From NCBI RefSeq assembly GCF_000686885.1, contig NZ_JMLU01000001.1, positions 310,001 through 374,000 of the forward strand: 64,000 nucleotides of DNA. The letters run 5' to 3'. The notes under the pieces are model-generated. The model was not told the DNA's origin, did not search any database, and saw only the letters and a program-made list of their open reading frames with translations. Every line of letters starts with the position of its first letter. The stretch's first letter is position 1. A program made the position numbers and the translations under genes. Positions 16,272 to 23,884 of this stretch are shown piece after piece. Source of the DNA: Flavobacterium sasangense DSM 21067 (lineage in GTDB: Bacteria; Bacteroidota; Bacteroidia; Flavobacteriales; Flavobacteriaceae).

Positions 16272-17760
16272 AATAGCGTACTAAAATTTGGTTATCCAAT
16301 CGATTTACTTCAATGTCACTAGCTTTCATATCATTTGTAAATTGATTCAATGAATTGTATTGGTAATTATAAAAACGAAGGTTTTTGACTTTTCTATTTA
16401 CGGAATTAAAATCAAAACTTGGGTTGTTTGAAGTAATGGTAAAACCCCATTCGCCAAAAGATGGCACATAAACATGATAAGCATCTGTATTTGAAAAAGA
16501 CGTCTTTACAGTTTTATTGATGCACCAAAATGATTTAGGTGCAAAATAAGGCGAAGTTGTTTGAATCACTACAACAGCATTTGGTGCTAAAATTTTGGAA
16601 AGCGATTGATAAAAATTAACCGAATATAATTTTCCCAAACTATAATTGGATGGGTCAGGAAAATCAATTATTACAACATTATATTTTTTTTGAGCTTCTT
16701 TAACCCAAAGAAAAGCATCATTGTTAAAAACGCTTACTTTCTTATTTTCAAAGGAATGATTATTCAAATTTTTAAGTACAGGATTGGTTTTAAATAATTT
16801 GGTCATTCCGTCATCTAAATCTACTAACGTAATTTTTTTTACGTCATCGTATTTTAAAATTTCCCTCACTGCCAAACCGTCTCCACCACCAAGAACTAAA
16901 ACCTCTTCAACAGAGTTTGCACTTGACATAGCAGGATGTACCAATGCTTCATGATAACGATATTCGTCGGCTGAACTGAATTGTAAATTATTATTCAAAT
17001 ACAATTTATAGTCATTTTTCAAATGCGTCAACACGATTCGTTGGTATGAAGTGGTTTTTGTAAAAACAATATTCTCACCATATAATTTCTCTTCAGAAAA
17101 AGAGAGAATTTTTTCGGAAAAAATGAAAAACCCTACTAAAATTAGAAAAGAGATTATCGCTTTAGCTTTCAAAAAATACACTTTCTTGATTTCTTTTTCC
17201 AATATAAAACAAAGCGCAATAGCAACACTTAGATTAATCATTCCAAAAAACAAGGAAGTTCTTATAATTCCTAATTGCGGAATAAAAACCAAAGGAAATA
17301 ATACTGAAGCAAGTAAAGCACCAATATAATCAAAGGTAAAAACGTTAGAAACCAAGTCGCTAAACTTTACTCTATCTTTAAGAATATTCATTAAAAGCGG
17401 AATTTCTAATCCGACTAAACAGCCTGTAATGAATACTAAAAAATAAAGAATAAATTGAAAGTAAGCCACTTTTTCAAAAAGCAAGAATAATATAACCGAA
17501 CTTAATCCGCCAACAATTCCAACTACGATTTCAATTTCGATAAAGGTATTGAGTTGATTTCTTTTGATAAATTTTGCAAAATATGAGCCTATTCCCATAG
17601 AAAATAAATATACTCCTATGATGAATGAAAATTGCTTTACAGAATCTCCCAAAAGATAACTCGCTAACGTTCCCGCGACTAATTCATAAATTAAGCCACA
17701 AGTTGCGATAACAAAAACTGCAAATAGTAATAGGTATTCAAACCTAAAAAATTTACCCAT
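16246..17760 (-). CDS. membrane-fused spermidine synthase-like aminopropyltransferase
   Basis: A 504-residue protein. Residues 1 to about 220 contain seven or eight membrane segments. Residues 235-440 form a spermidine-synthase domain: SYQRIVLT, DEYRYHEALVHP, VLVLGGGDGLAVREIL (GGGDG at 291-295), VDLDDGM, and the catalytic IIDFPDPSN with Asp366 and Asp369. Aminopropyltransferases move the aminopropyl group of decarboxylated SAM to an amine. The membrane fusion is a known architecture in Bacteroidota and implies the reaction occurs at the cytoplasmic membrane face. It overlaps the DUF350 gene by 8 nt (ATGGGTAA) and the FAD gene by 26 nt, so translation is probably coupled. Confidence 0.88.
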   Translation of the reverse strand: MGKFFRFEYLLLFAVFVIATCGLIYELVAGTLASYLLGDSVKQFSFIIGVYLFSMGIGSYFAKFIKRNQLNTFIEIEIVVGIVGGLSSVILFLLFEKVAYFQFILYFLVFITGCLVGLEIPLLMNILKDRVKFSDLVSNVFTFDYIGALLASVLFPLVFIPQLGIIRTSLFFGMINLSVAIALCFILEKEIKKVYFLKAKAIISFLILVGFFIFSEKILSFSEEKLYGENIVFTKTTSYQRIVLTHLKNDYKLYLNNNLQFSSADEYRYHEALVHPAMSSANSVEEVLVLGGGDGLAVREILKYDDVKKITLVDLDDGMTKLFKTNPVLKNLNNHSFENKKVSVFNNDAFLWVKEAQKKYNVVIIDFPDPSNYSLGKLYSVNFYQSLSKILAPNAVVVIQTTSPYFAPKSFWCINKTVKTSFSNTDAYHVYVPSFGEWGFTITSNNPSFDFNSVNRKVKNLRFYNYQYNSLNQFTNDMKASDIEVNRLDNQILVRYFDEEWGKL

Positions 17761-17968
17761 GAATTGCTGCGCTAATAATAAGAGAAATTCCGATAATTAA
17801 TGCTGCAAAAACGATAGCCAGTGCCGTGTTTTTATTTTGAACAATTTCTTTCCATGTGTTTTCTGGTGTTATTTTTTCAATTATATAATAACTGATTATT
17901 AAAACAACAACTCCAACAACTGAGAAAATTAACGCATTTATTATGCCTTTTAATGCAATATATTCCAT
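17753..17968 (-). CDS. DUF350 family small membrane protein
   Basis: A 71-residue protein with two membrane helices (ALIFSVVGVVVLIISYYII and TALAIVFAALIIGISLII) joined by the polar EKITPENTWKEIVQNKN. This is the DUF350 family, to which E. coli YjfL belongs. DUF350 is known from comparative genomics to cluster with DUF4178, SpeD, SpeE and, elsewhere, glutathionylspermidine-synthase-like ATP-grasp enzymes. It overlaps speE by 8 nt. A channel-like or scaffolding role for the complex is a guess. Confidence 0.88.
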   Translation of the reverse strand: MEYIALKGIINALIFSVVGVVVLIISYYIIEKITPENTWKEIVQNKNTALAIVFAALIIGISLIISAAIHG

Positions 17969-17974
17969 ATTAAA

Positions 17975-18163
17975 TTATTTATGATAAAATCGATTTACTG
18001 TACTATGTCCACTAGAACCTCCTGAATTATATTTTTCTGTAGATTCGCAATCACAAATTCTACTTCCTGTGAAGGAATATCCTAAAAATAGCATATAAAC
18101 AAAAAGTCCAAATGCTATAGCCCATTTATTATCTTTTATAAACTGTGTCATATTATTCTTCAT
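17975..18163 (-). CDS. small single-pass membrane protein of the SpeD/SpeE cluster
   Basis: About 62 residues if translation starts at ATG 18163. An ATG at 18151 lies just after the DUF4178 stop and is equally possible, and the longest frame starts at 18178. One membrane helix (WAIAFGLFVYMLFLGYSF) is followed by an outward-facing tail, SRICDCESTEKYNSGGSSG, and an HSTVNRFYHK end. The Cys-Asp-Cys motif and Gly/Ser/His-rich tail are unusual. I do not recognise the family. Its tight position between DUF4178 and DUF350 argues it is a real subunit. Confidence 0.65.
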   Translation of the reverse strand: MKNNMTQFIKDNKWAIAFGLFVYMLFLGYSFTGSRICDCESTEKYNSGGSSGHSTVNRFYHK

Positions 18164-19379
18164 AAGGTGTGAAATCACTATTTTCCCATCTTCTTTGTTC
18201 GAAATTTTTCTTAAAATAGAAAATTATTGCAAATATTCCACCTAGAAAAACTAAACTCAGCATAAAGTTCCAAACCGAAGATTCGTTCCAAACGGCTTTT
18301 ATATTCATGTTTTGATTAGAAGTGTCCGTATCTTGTTTTGAAGGTATTATTACCAAGTGATACTTTCCTTGAGCCACACCACAAAAATTAAAAGTCGTAC
18401 TTGTACTTCCTTCTGTCCAACTTTCTCCATCAGTATAACCACTGTAGTATTCTATATCTTTTTGAGCGTATTCTTCTTCATTAGTTGTTTCATTCACTAA
18501 AGAAACTTGAGCGTTTGCCCATGAATTGTTTACATCAGAACTGGCTGAAACAATCAAAGGTGCTGGGCTTCCTTTTAATTCAAAAGAAGACGAAATGAAT
18601 TCTTTATTTTTAAATTCTTCAAAATTCAAAGACGTATACAACACGTTTTTCTCCGTTCTACCAATATTAAAAAAGATATAAGTGGCTAAAATTAATATCG
18701 CAAATGACACAAAAACAAGAAGTGTGTTATAAATATTAAATAAAAATGGCTGAACAAGTCCTACTCCTGATTTATAAGGAAGTTGCGACACATTAAAGAT
18801 CTTTTTTACTTCATTTGAAGAAAAATGCTTTCCTAAATAAGTTGTATCATCCTTATCAAATTCCTCAATAGAAATTATAAATGGCGGATTAATGTATTCA
18901 ACCATTTTAACTGGCCTATTGCTTATTTCAAATTCATAAAAACCATAAACTCTTGCAACAAAAGCATCAGTATATTCATAAAGATTATAGGATATTTCTT
19001 TGTGTGTAAGTTTTTTATATTTACGAGAAACATCATACGATTCTGGAACTTCTTCCAATAAAATCCAATGTCCATCTGTTTCAGAAAGATATTTTACTTT
19101 ACCCGATTTTGACATTAATGTATATTCACGCCAATAATAAATAGCATGAGCTCTTTTTATAATTAATCCAACAATTTCATAAGTTTCTCCATCAATGATT
19201 CCTTTTGTCCCAATCTTTAGAATGGTATCTTTAGGATTATAATCGTATGACTTTTCAAATTTTAACTTCGAATTATCGTAGGAAAAAAAACTATTACAAT
19301 GCGAACAACCAAAGCTTTTAATTTCAAAACTTGATTCAATAGCTGTACTTTGATTACATTTAGGACAAGTAAACTCCAT
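18153..19379 (-). CDS. DUF4178 protein with N-terminal zinc ribbon
   Basis: A 408-residue protein. A four-cysteine zinc ribbon opens it (CPKC at 5-8, CSHC at 25-28). A DUF4178 beta-rich domain follows (KIGTKGIIDGETYEIVGLI, YYWREYTLMSKSGKVKYLSE, WILLEEVP). A membrane segment near residue 225 (YNTLLVFVSFAILILATYIF) leads to a beta-sandwich-like extracytoplasmic part with a GEYxxG-poor, Ser/Thr-rich sequence. A second helix near 375 brings a short basic tail back inside. DUF4178 is a companion of DUF350 and SpeE/SpeD in many genomes. It lies 2 nt after the SpeD stop. Function is unknown. Confidence 0.85.
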   Translation of the reverse strand: MEFTCPKCNQSTAIESSFEIKSFGCSHCNSFFSYDNSKLKFEKSYDYNPKDTILKIGTKGIIDGETYEIVGLIIKRAHAIYYWREYTLMSKSGKVKYLSETDGHWILLEEVPESYDVSRKYKKLTHKEISYNLYEYTDAFVARVYGFYEFEISNRPVKMVEYINPPFIISIEEFDKDDTTYLGKHFSSNEVKKIFNVSQLPYKSGVGLVQPFLFNIYNTLLVFVSFAILILATYIFFNIGRTEKNVLYTSLNFEEFKNKEFISSSFELKGSPAPLIVSASSDVNNSWANAQVSLVNETTNEEEYAQKDIEYYSGYTDGESWTEGSTSTTFNFCGVAQGKYHLVIIPSKQDTDTSNQNMNIKAVWNESSVWNFMLSLVFLGGIFAIIFYFKKNFEQRRWENSDFTPYEE

Positions 19380-19381
19380 AA

Positions 19382-19744
19382 TTATCTTTCCACTTCTATT
19401 TGTTTAACAATACTTGCTTCAAAATAAGCTATAAAATCTTTTGCAACACTTCTAACTTTATTAGAATTATCTTGGGAATAATTACAGAGATAAACATCCA
19501 TAGTTAACGTATTAATTTCTGGCCAGGTATGAATACAAATATGAGATTCTTTTAAACAATAAGCAATCGTAAAACTTCCGTTTTCAAAAACAAATGAAGT
19601 ATTTCCAACTTTTTCTAATTGGTTTTGAACCAAAAGTTTGTCGGTAAAAGACACAAAACCTAATAAATCTATTAATTTATTACTATTTGAAACCTCGAGC
19701 GTTAATAATTGATGTAATCCTAAAAGATTGCTTTGTTTTTCCAT
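19382..19744 (-). CDS. speD: SpeD homologue (pyruvoyl-dependent decarboxylase)
   Basis: A 120-residue prokaryotic class 1b AdoMet decarboxylase homologue. It contains CLKESHICIHTWPE: Glu66-Ser67 is the expected self-cleavage site that generates the pyruvoyl group, His72 sits 5 residues on, and Cys87 sits 20 residues on, the spacing known for the Thermotoga enzyme. The position 8 residues before the cleavage Ser, normally Ser, is Thr59. The product, decarboxylated SAM, would feed the SpeE-like enzyme encoded downstream. Some SpeD homologues have become ornithine or arginine decarboxylases, so the substrate is open. It is first in the operon, isolated from the ferredoxin gene by a terminator. 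Confidence 0.87.
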   Translation of the reverse strand: MEKQSNLLGLHQLLTLEVSNSNKLIDLLGFVSFTDKLLVQNQLEKVGNTSFVFENGSFTIAYCLKESHICIHTWPEINTLTMDVYLCNYSQDNSNKVRSVAKDFIAYFEASIVKQIEVER

Positions 19745-19804
19745 TATTTAAAAGTAAACCTATTCTTTATACGTTTCATTTCTACAAATGTTACAATAAA
19801 AAAT

Positions 19805-19830
19805 AAAAAAAGCGAGAAAAATCTCGCTTT
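19805..19830 (-). terminator. terminator of the ferredoxin gene
   Basis: On the minus strand AAAGCGAGA-TTTT-TCTCGCTTT followed by TTTTT begins inside the ferredoxin stop codon. It insulates the downstream SpeD/SpeE operon, which must have its own promoter in 19745-19805. Confidence 0.88.
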
Positions 19831-20161
19831 ATTGTTCTGGTGCTATTTCAATTTCTAAGCCTTCTAAATCTTCTGTGATTGGAATTTGACAACCTAACCG
19901 TGAATTATCCTTTACGTGATAGGCTTCCCAAAGCATCGCTTCCTCATCTGGGTTGCGTTCTAAAGAAACTACATCATTTAAAATATAACACTGACAAGAG
20001 GCGCACATAGCCATTCCTCCACAAACACCAACGGTTCCCTCTTCGGCTAATTCATAAGAACGAATTAACTCCATAATGTTCATGTTCATGTCGGTTGGAG
20101 CTAACACTTCATGTTTAACTCCGTTTCTGTCGGTTATAAAAATGGTTACGTCTTGTGGCAT
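19829..20161 (-). CDS. 2Fe-2S ferredoxin, adrenodoxin type
   Basis: A 110-residue ferredoxin with the C-X5-C-X2-C pattern GVCGGMAMCASCQCYIL and a fourth Cys in RLGCQIPITEDLEG. This is the Isc/adrenodoxin subfamily, which supplies electrons for iron-sulfur assembly and other oxidoreductases. The ferredoxin-NADP reductase gene lies two genes upstream, with a small secreted protein between them, so the pair probably work together. The gene ends in a strong terminator. Confidence 0.92.
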   Translation of the reverse strand: MPQDVTIFITDRNGVKHEVLAPTDMNMNIMELIRSYELAEEGTVGVCGGMAMCASCQCYILNDVVSLERNPDEEAMLWEAYHVKDNSRLGCQIPITEDLEGLEIEIAPEQ

Positions 20162-20162
20162 G

Positions 20163-20738
20163 CTATTTCAAATAATTTATGATATATTCTTTATAATATA
20201 AGTGCTTCTTGCTTTGATTTTTAAACTTTTCTAACAATTCTTTATTATCAGAAATTATATTTTTAACAACTGCATTTGTCAGTTTCTTAACTTCAGCAGT
20301 TTGAAGATCAAGCACTTTCTCAACTCGTGTCACCATATAAATATCCATAACTTGAGCAGACTCAGTAGAATAAAAATAACACAATTTATTAACGAATTCT
20401 AATTTATAAAAAGCATAATCATTAATCTTTGACTTATAACCATCAACGATATATATATTTTTACCATCAGAAAAACCAAATACCTTTCCAATACTTTTTA
20501 CTTCTTCTTTTTCAACATCTTGAAAATACACTTTCAAATATTCAAAAGAAAAATTAGTATTGTATTTTACATTGTGAGATTTAATTTCTCCAGCCAATTT
20601 CTGAGATGGATTATTATCCCTAAACTCTTCAAAACTTTTATAAATTCCGGGTTTTATCAAAGTATCTGATAAAATTGGAAATTGAGCAAAAGAACAAATA
20701 CTTATAAAAAAGAAAAGAATTGTAATTAAATTTCTCAT
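20163..20738 (-). CDS. secreted protein of unknown function
   Basis: The ATG at 20738 is favoured over one at 20747 because it directly precedes the signal peptide (MRNLITILFFFISICSFAQ). The mature part of about 170 residues is Lys-rich with alternating strands (KVFGFSDGKNIYIVDGYKSK, FYKLEFVNKLCYFYSTE) and a helical C-terminus. I do not recognise the family. It sits between ferredoxin-NADP reductase and ferredoxin with almost no spacing on either side (2 nt), which is odd for an exported protein in a cytoplasmic redox operon. It may be a lineage-specific insertion. Confidence 0.65.
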   Translation of the reverse strand: MRNLITILFFFISICSFAQFPILSDTLIKPGIYKSFEEFRDNNPSQKLAGEIKSHNVKYNTNFSFEYLKVYFQDVEKEEVKSIGKVFGFSDGKNIYIVDGYKSKINDYAFYKLEFVNKLCYFYSTESAQVMDIYMVTRVEKVLDLQTAEVKKLTNAVVKNIISDNKELLEKFKNQSKKHLYYKEYIINYLK

Positions 20739-20739
20739 A

Positions 20740-21798
20740 TTAATCAATTGATTTTACAACGGCTTTTTCTGCTTCTTTTCTTGTCCCATCAAAACCATCT
20801 ACTCCTGAAACGGTGGTGTATTTCAATACGTAACGTTTTCCTGGATTGATTCTGTTGTAAACACTTTGGCACATTAAAGTAGCTTCGTGGAAACCACATA
20901 AAATCAGTTTTAATTTTCCTGGATAGATATTTACGTCACCAATAGCGTAAATTCCGTCGATATTGGTTTGATAATCTAACGCGTTATTTACTTTTATGGC
21001 GTTCTTTTCGATTTCCAATCCCCAGTTAGCAATTGGTCCTAATTTTGGCGTTAATCCGAAAAGTGGAATAAAATAATCACATTCTGCTTTCATTCTGGCT
21101 CCGTTAACTTCAATATCAACAGCGGTAATTCTTTCACTACCATTAAACCCAACAACTTCTGCAGGAGTAACTAATTTAATTTTTCCAGCGTTCTTTAATT
21201 CTTGTACTTTTTCAACTGAATCTAAAGCACCTCGAAATTCGTTTCTTCTGTGTACCAATGTTACTGAATTTGCAACATTGGACAAGAAAATACTCCAATC
21301 TAAAGCCGAGTCACCTCCACCTGCGATAACGATATTTTTTCCACGATATTTTTCTGGATCTTTTACAAAGTAATCTACTCCACGATCTTCTTTTTCGTAG
21401 AATTCGATATCTTTTAAAATAGGTTTTCTTGGCTCAAAAGTTCCTAAACCGCCTGCAATAGCTACTGCTTTTGCATGATGCTCTGTTCCTTCATTAGTGG
21501 TTACTATAAAAGTTCCGTCTTCTAATTTTTGGATGGTTTCTGCTGTTTCTCCTAAAGTAAATCCAGGTTGAAACTGTTTGATTTGTTCCATCAAATTATT
21601 CACTAGTTCTCCAGCTAAAACTGAAGGATAACCAGGAATATCGAAGATTGGTTTTTTAGGATACAATTCTGCTAATTGCCCGCCAGGTTGTGGCAAAGCA
21701 TCAATGATATGACATTTAAGTTGTAAAAGTCCTGCTTCGAAAACGGCAAAAAGTCCCGTAGGACCAGCACCGATTATAAGAATATCTGTTTGAATCAT
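20740..21798 (-). CDS. ferredoxin-NADP reductase, thioredoxin-reductase-like type
   Basis: A 352-residue flavoenzyme with an FAD motif (ILIIGAGPTGLFAVFEAGLL), an NADPH motif (NIVIAGGGDSALDWSIFL) and the IDGIYAIGDVNIYPGKLKLI segment. It lacks the CxxC of thioredoxin reductase. These are features of the TrxR-like ferredoxin-NADP(+) reductases found in Bacteroidota, Chlorobi and Bacillus. It reduces or oxidises ferredoxin with NADP(H), and the ferredoxin is encoded two genes downstream. A palindromic Fnr-like site lies about 50 nt upstream (21850-21862), suggesting redox control. Confidence 0.92.
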   Translation of the reverse strand: MIQTDILIIGAGPTGLFAVFEAGLLQLKCHIIDALPQPGGQLAELYPKKPIFDIPGYPSVLAGELVNNLMEQIKQFQPGFTLGETAETIQKLEDGTFIVTTNEGTEHHAKAVAIAGGLGTFEPRKPILKDIEFYEKEDRGVDYFVKDPEKYRGKNIVIAGGGDSALDWSIFLSNVANSVTLVHRRNEFRGALDSVEKVQELKNAGKIKLVTPAEVVGFNGSERITAVDIEVNGARMKAECDYFIPLFGLTPKLGPIANWGLEIEKNAIKVNNALDYQTNIDGIYAIGDVNIYPGKLKLILCGFHEATLMCQSVYNRINPGKRYVLKYTTVSGVDGFDGTRKEAEKAVVKSID

Positions 21799-21849
21799 TT
21801 TTTTAATTTTGAAAGTAGCAAAGTAACAAACTAGTATAATGTAGAAATA

Positions 21850-21862
21850 TGATTTATGTCAT
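21850..21862 (-). promoter_or_regulatory. Crp/Fnr-like operator upstream of ferredoxin-NADP reductase
   Basis: ATGACATAAATCA, extending to arms TATGA and TCATA around 6 nt, sits 52 nt before the start codon. The same 13 bases occur at 45257-45269 in another intergenic region. It resembles the Fnr/Dnr half-site arrangement TTGAY-N4-ATCAA. Confidence 0.45.
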
Positions 21863-21874
21863 ACTATTGCTTTA

Positions 21875-22114
21875 CTAGGCAATATTTTCTACCGTTTCAA
21901 TTTGAGGCACGTATTTTTTAATTGTTGTTTCCACACCAGCTTTCATGGTGCTGATACTTAAGCTACAATTCGTACACGCTCCTTCTAAACGAACTTTTAC
22001 ATGTTTGTCTTCAATAATTTCTACTAATGAGATGTTTCCACCATCTGAATTCAAAAACGGACGAATTTCGTCTAGTGCTTTTTCAACATTCTCCTTTATT
22101 TCTAGTGTAGTCAT
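21875..22114 (-). CDS. NifU C-terminal-domain iron-sulfur scaffold protein
   Basis: A 79-residue protein consisting of a NifU-like domain. It contains the PFLNSDGGNISLVEI segment and the CxxC cluster-binding motif in EGACTNCSLSISTMKAGVE. Such proteins carry and deliver 4Fe-4S clusters. It lies in the same direction downstream of the Mrp-like P-loop ATPase, a usual pairing in Bacteroidota, followed by the ferredoxin reductase. Length and motifs are normal. Confidence 0.92.
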   Translation of the reverse strand: MTTLEIKENVEKALDEIRPFLNSDGGNISLVEIIEDKHVKVRLEGACTNCSLSISTMKAGVETTIKKYVPQIETVENIA

Positions 22115-22120
22115 ATTTTT

Positions 22121-22200
22121 GATGTGTCAATTTTTCAATGTGTCGATGTATCAATATGTTTCAATTTCTAAATTGGCTAATTGACATATAGACTAATTGA
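22121..22200. repeat. word-like degenerate repeat between Mrp and NifU genes
   Basis: Phrase-like repeats (GTGTCAATTTTTCAATGTGTCGATG, TATCAATATGTTTCAA, CTAATTGACATATAGACTAATTGAT) fill the gap. No gene is seen. This is one of several such spacers in the window. Confidence 0.5.
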
Positions 22201-22203
22201 TAA

Positions 22204-23343
22204 TTATTTTTTTACAGCAGAACAACCTGCCATTGTTGTTATTTTGATAGCTTCTGTTGGTGGTAATGTTTCGTTACGATTTACCGTTTCTTGCACTACA
22301 TTTCTTGTAATATTTTCGAAAACACCTTCTAAAACTGAAGCCGTTTGCAATGCTGCTGGGCGACCGTAATCTCCTGCCTCACGAATACTTTGTACTAATG
22401 GCACTTCTCCTAATAAAGGTACTTGTAAATCTTCTGCTAAGTTTTTAGCACCTTCCTTACCAAAGATATAATATTTATTTTCAGGAAGTTCTTCTGGAGT
22501 GAAATATGCCATGTTTTCGATAATTCCTAAAACCGGAACATTAATCGATTCTGACATAAACATTGAAACCCCTTTTTTAGCATCAGCTAGAGCAACTGCT
22601 TGTGGCGTACTTACTACAACAGCTCCTGTAATTGGCAACGATTGCATAATTGATAAGTGAATATCCCCTGTTCCTGGTGGTAAATCGATTAACATGAAAT
22701 CTAATTCTCCCCAGTTGGCATCAAAAATCATTTGGTTTAATGCTTTGGCTGCCATTGGACCTCTCCAAATCACCGCTTGATCTGGTTTTGTGAAAAATCC
22801 GATAGATAGAATTTCTACTCCATAACTTGCAACAGGTTGCATTTTTGATTTTCCATCTACCTCAACTGAAATAGGTTTCGAATTTTCAACATCAAACATT
22901 ATGGGCATTGAAGGTCCATAAATATCAGCATCTAAAACCCCAACTTTGAATCCCATTTTAGCTAATGAAACAGCTAAATTTGCTGTAATTGTAGATTTAC
23001 CAACACCACCTTTTCCTGAAGCAACTGCAATAATATTTGAAATTCCAGGGATTTGTTTTCCGCGAATCAAATTAGGATTTTCTGGTTTTTCTGGTGCTTC
23101 TACTTTGATGTTTACTTTTACTTTCGCTTTTTCGTATACTTTCTCGTGAATTACCTTGATAATATCTACTTCAGCACGTTTTTTAATATGCAAAGCAGGT
23201 GTTGATAAAAGTAAATCTACTACAACCTCATCGCCGAAAGTAATTACATTTTGAACTGCACCACTTTCCACCATATTTTTTCCTTCACCAGCTACCGAAA
23301 TAGTTTCTAATGCAGCTAAAATTTCTTTTCTATCTAATTTCAT
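22204..23343 (-). CDS. Mrp/NBP35-type iron-sulfur carrier P-loop ATPase
   Basis: A 379-residue ATPase. It has an N-terminal MIP18-like domain (about 1-90), then the deviant Walker A motif IAVASGKGGVGKSTITANLA near residues 105-125, and DADIYGPSMPIMF and DLPPGTGDIHLSIMQ further on. These are hallmarks of the Mrp/ApbC/NBP35 family, which transfers Fe-S clusters to apoproteins. The C-terminus has only a single cysteine (AGCSAVKK). It forms a transcription unit with the NifU-like protein. Confidence 0.94.
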   Translation of the reverse strand: MKLDRKEILAALETISVAGEGKNMVESGAVQNVITFGDEVVVDLLLSTPALHIKKRAEVDIIKVIHEKVYEKAKVKVNIKVEAPEKPENPNLIRGKQIPGISNIIAVASGKGGVGKSTITANLAVSLAKMGFKVGVLDADIYGPSMPIMFDVENSKPISVEVDGKSKMQPVASYGVEILSIGFFTKPDQAVIWRGPMAAKALNQMIFDANWGELDFMLIDLPPGTGDIHLSIMQSLPITGAVVVSTPQAVALADAKKGVSMFMSESINVPVLGIIENMAYFTPEELPENKYYIFGKEGAKNLAEDLQVPLLGEVPLVQSIREAGDYGRPAALQTASVLEGVFENITRNVVQETVNRNETLPPTEAIKITTMAGCSAVKK

Positions 23344-23428
23344 TTTTTTAAATTTTTAACAAATCAGTTTAAAGCAGAATAATTTACGTTTTTATTCAGA
23401 CTGATTTTAGATTGCAAAGATAATAAGA

Positions 23429-23466
23429 AGTTTAGGAGTTTAAAAGTTTAGATGTTTAAAGTTTTC
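23429..23466. repeat. GTTTAAA word-like repeat
   Basis: Iterated AGTTTAGGAGTTTAAAAGTTTAGATGTTTAAAGTTTT in an intergenic region of 200 nt that holds no gene. Confidence 0.5.
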
Positions 23467-23544
23467 TTATAATTGAATTGTTAAAATTTATTGTGTACTG
23501 AATATTAATTGTATTCACAAAAAAATCAAATATTTTTCCGAAAA

Positions 23545-23880
23545 CTAAAAATTTGGCTCCCAAAAATGTTTGTCAAAATCGATAATTTGATTATCTATCA
23601 CTTTTATTCCTTCGTTTTCTAAAAGTTGTTGCATCAGATTTGTGCCTTCAAAATGATGTTTTCCAGAAAGCATTCCAATTCTATTTACAACGCGATGCGC
23701 TGGGACATCTTCTAAATTGTGAGAAGCATTCATAGCCCAACCCACCATTCGTGCTGAACGTGCTGCACCAAGTGCTTTTGCAATGGTGCCATAAGAAGTT
23801 ACCTTCCCTTCGGGAATTTGGCGAACGATTTCATAAACGCGTTCAAAAAAGTTGTCGTTATTTGATTTTAATTTCGTCAA
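23545..23880 (-). CDS. alkyltransferase-like (ATL/MGMT) protein without the acceptor cysteine
   Basis: No ATG precedes the conserved domain. TTG at 23880 gives a start 4 nt past the LysE stop, and the longest frame begins with TTG at 23922, overlapping LysE. The domain reads FERVYEIVRQIPEGKVTSYG, IAKALGAARSARMVGWAMN and VPAHRVVNRIGML. In active O6-methylguanine-DNA methyltransferases the latter is PCHRV. Here Ala replaces the alkyl-acceptor Cys, so this is an ATL-type sensor, which binds O6-alkylguanine and hands it to nucleotide excision repair. The start is uncertain but the domain call is solid. Confidence 0.82.
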   Translation of the reverse strand: MTKLKSNNDNFFERVYEIVRQIPEGKVTSYGTIAKALGAARSARMVGWAMNASHNLEDVPAHRVVNRIGMLSGKHHFEGTNLMQQLLENEGIKVIDNQIIDFDKHFWEPNF

Positions 23881-23884
23881 AAAA

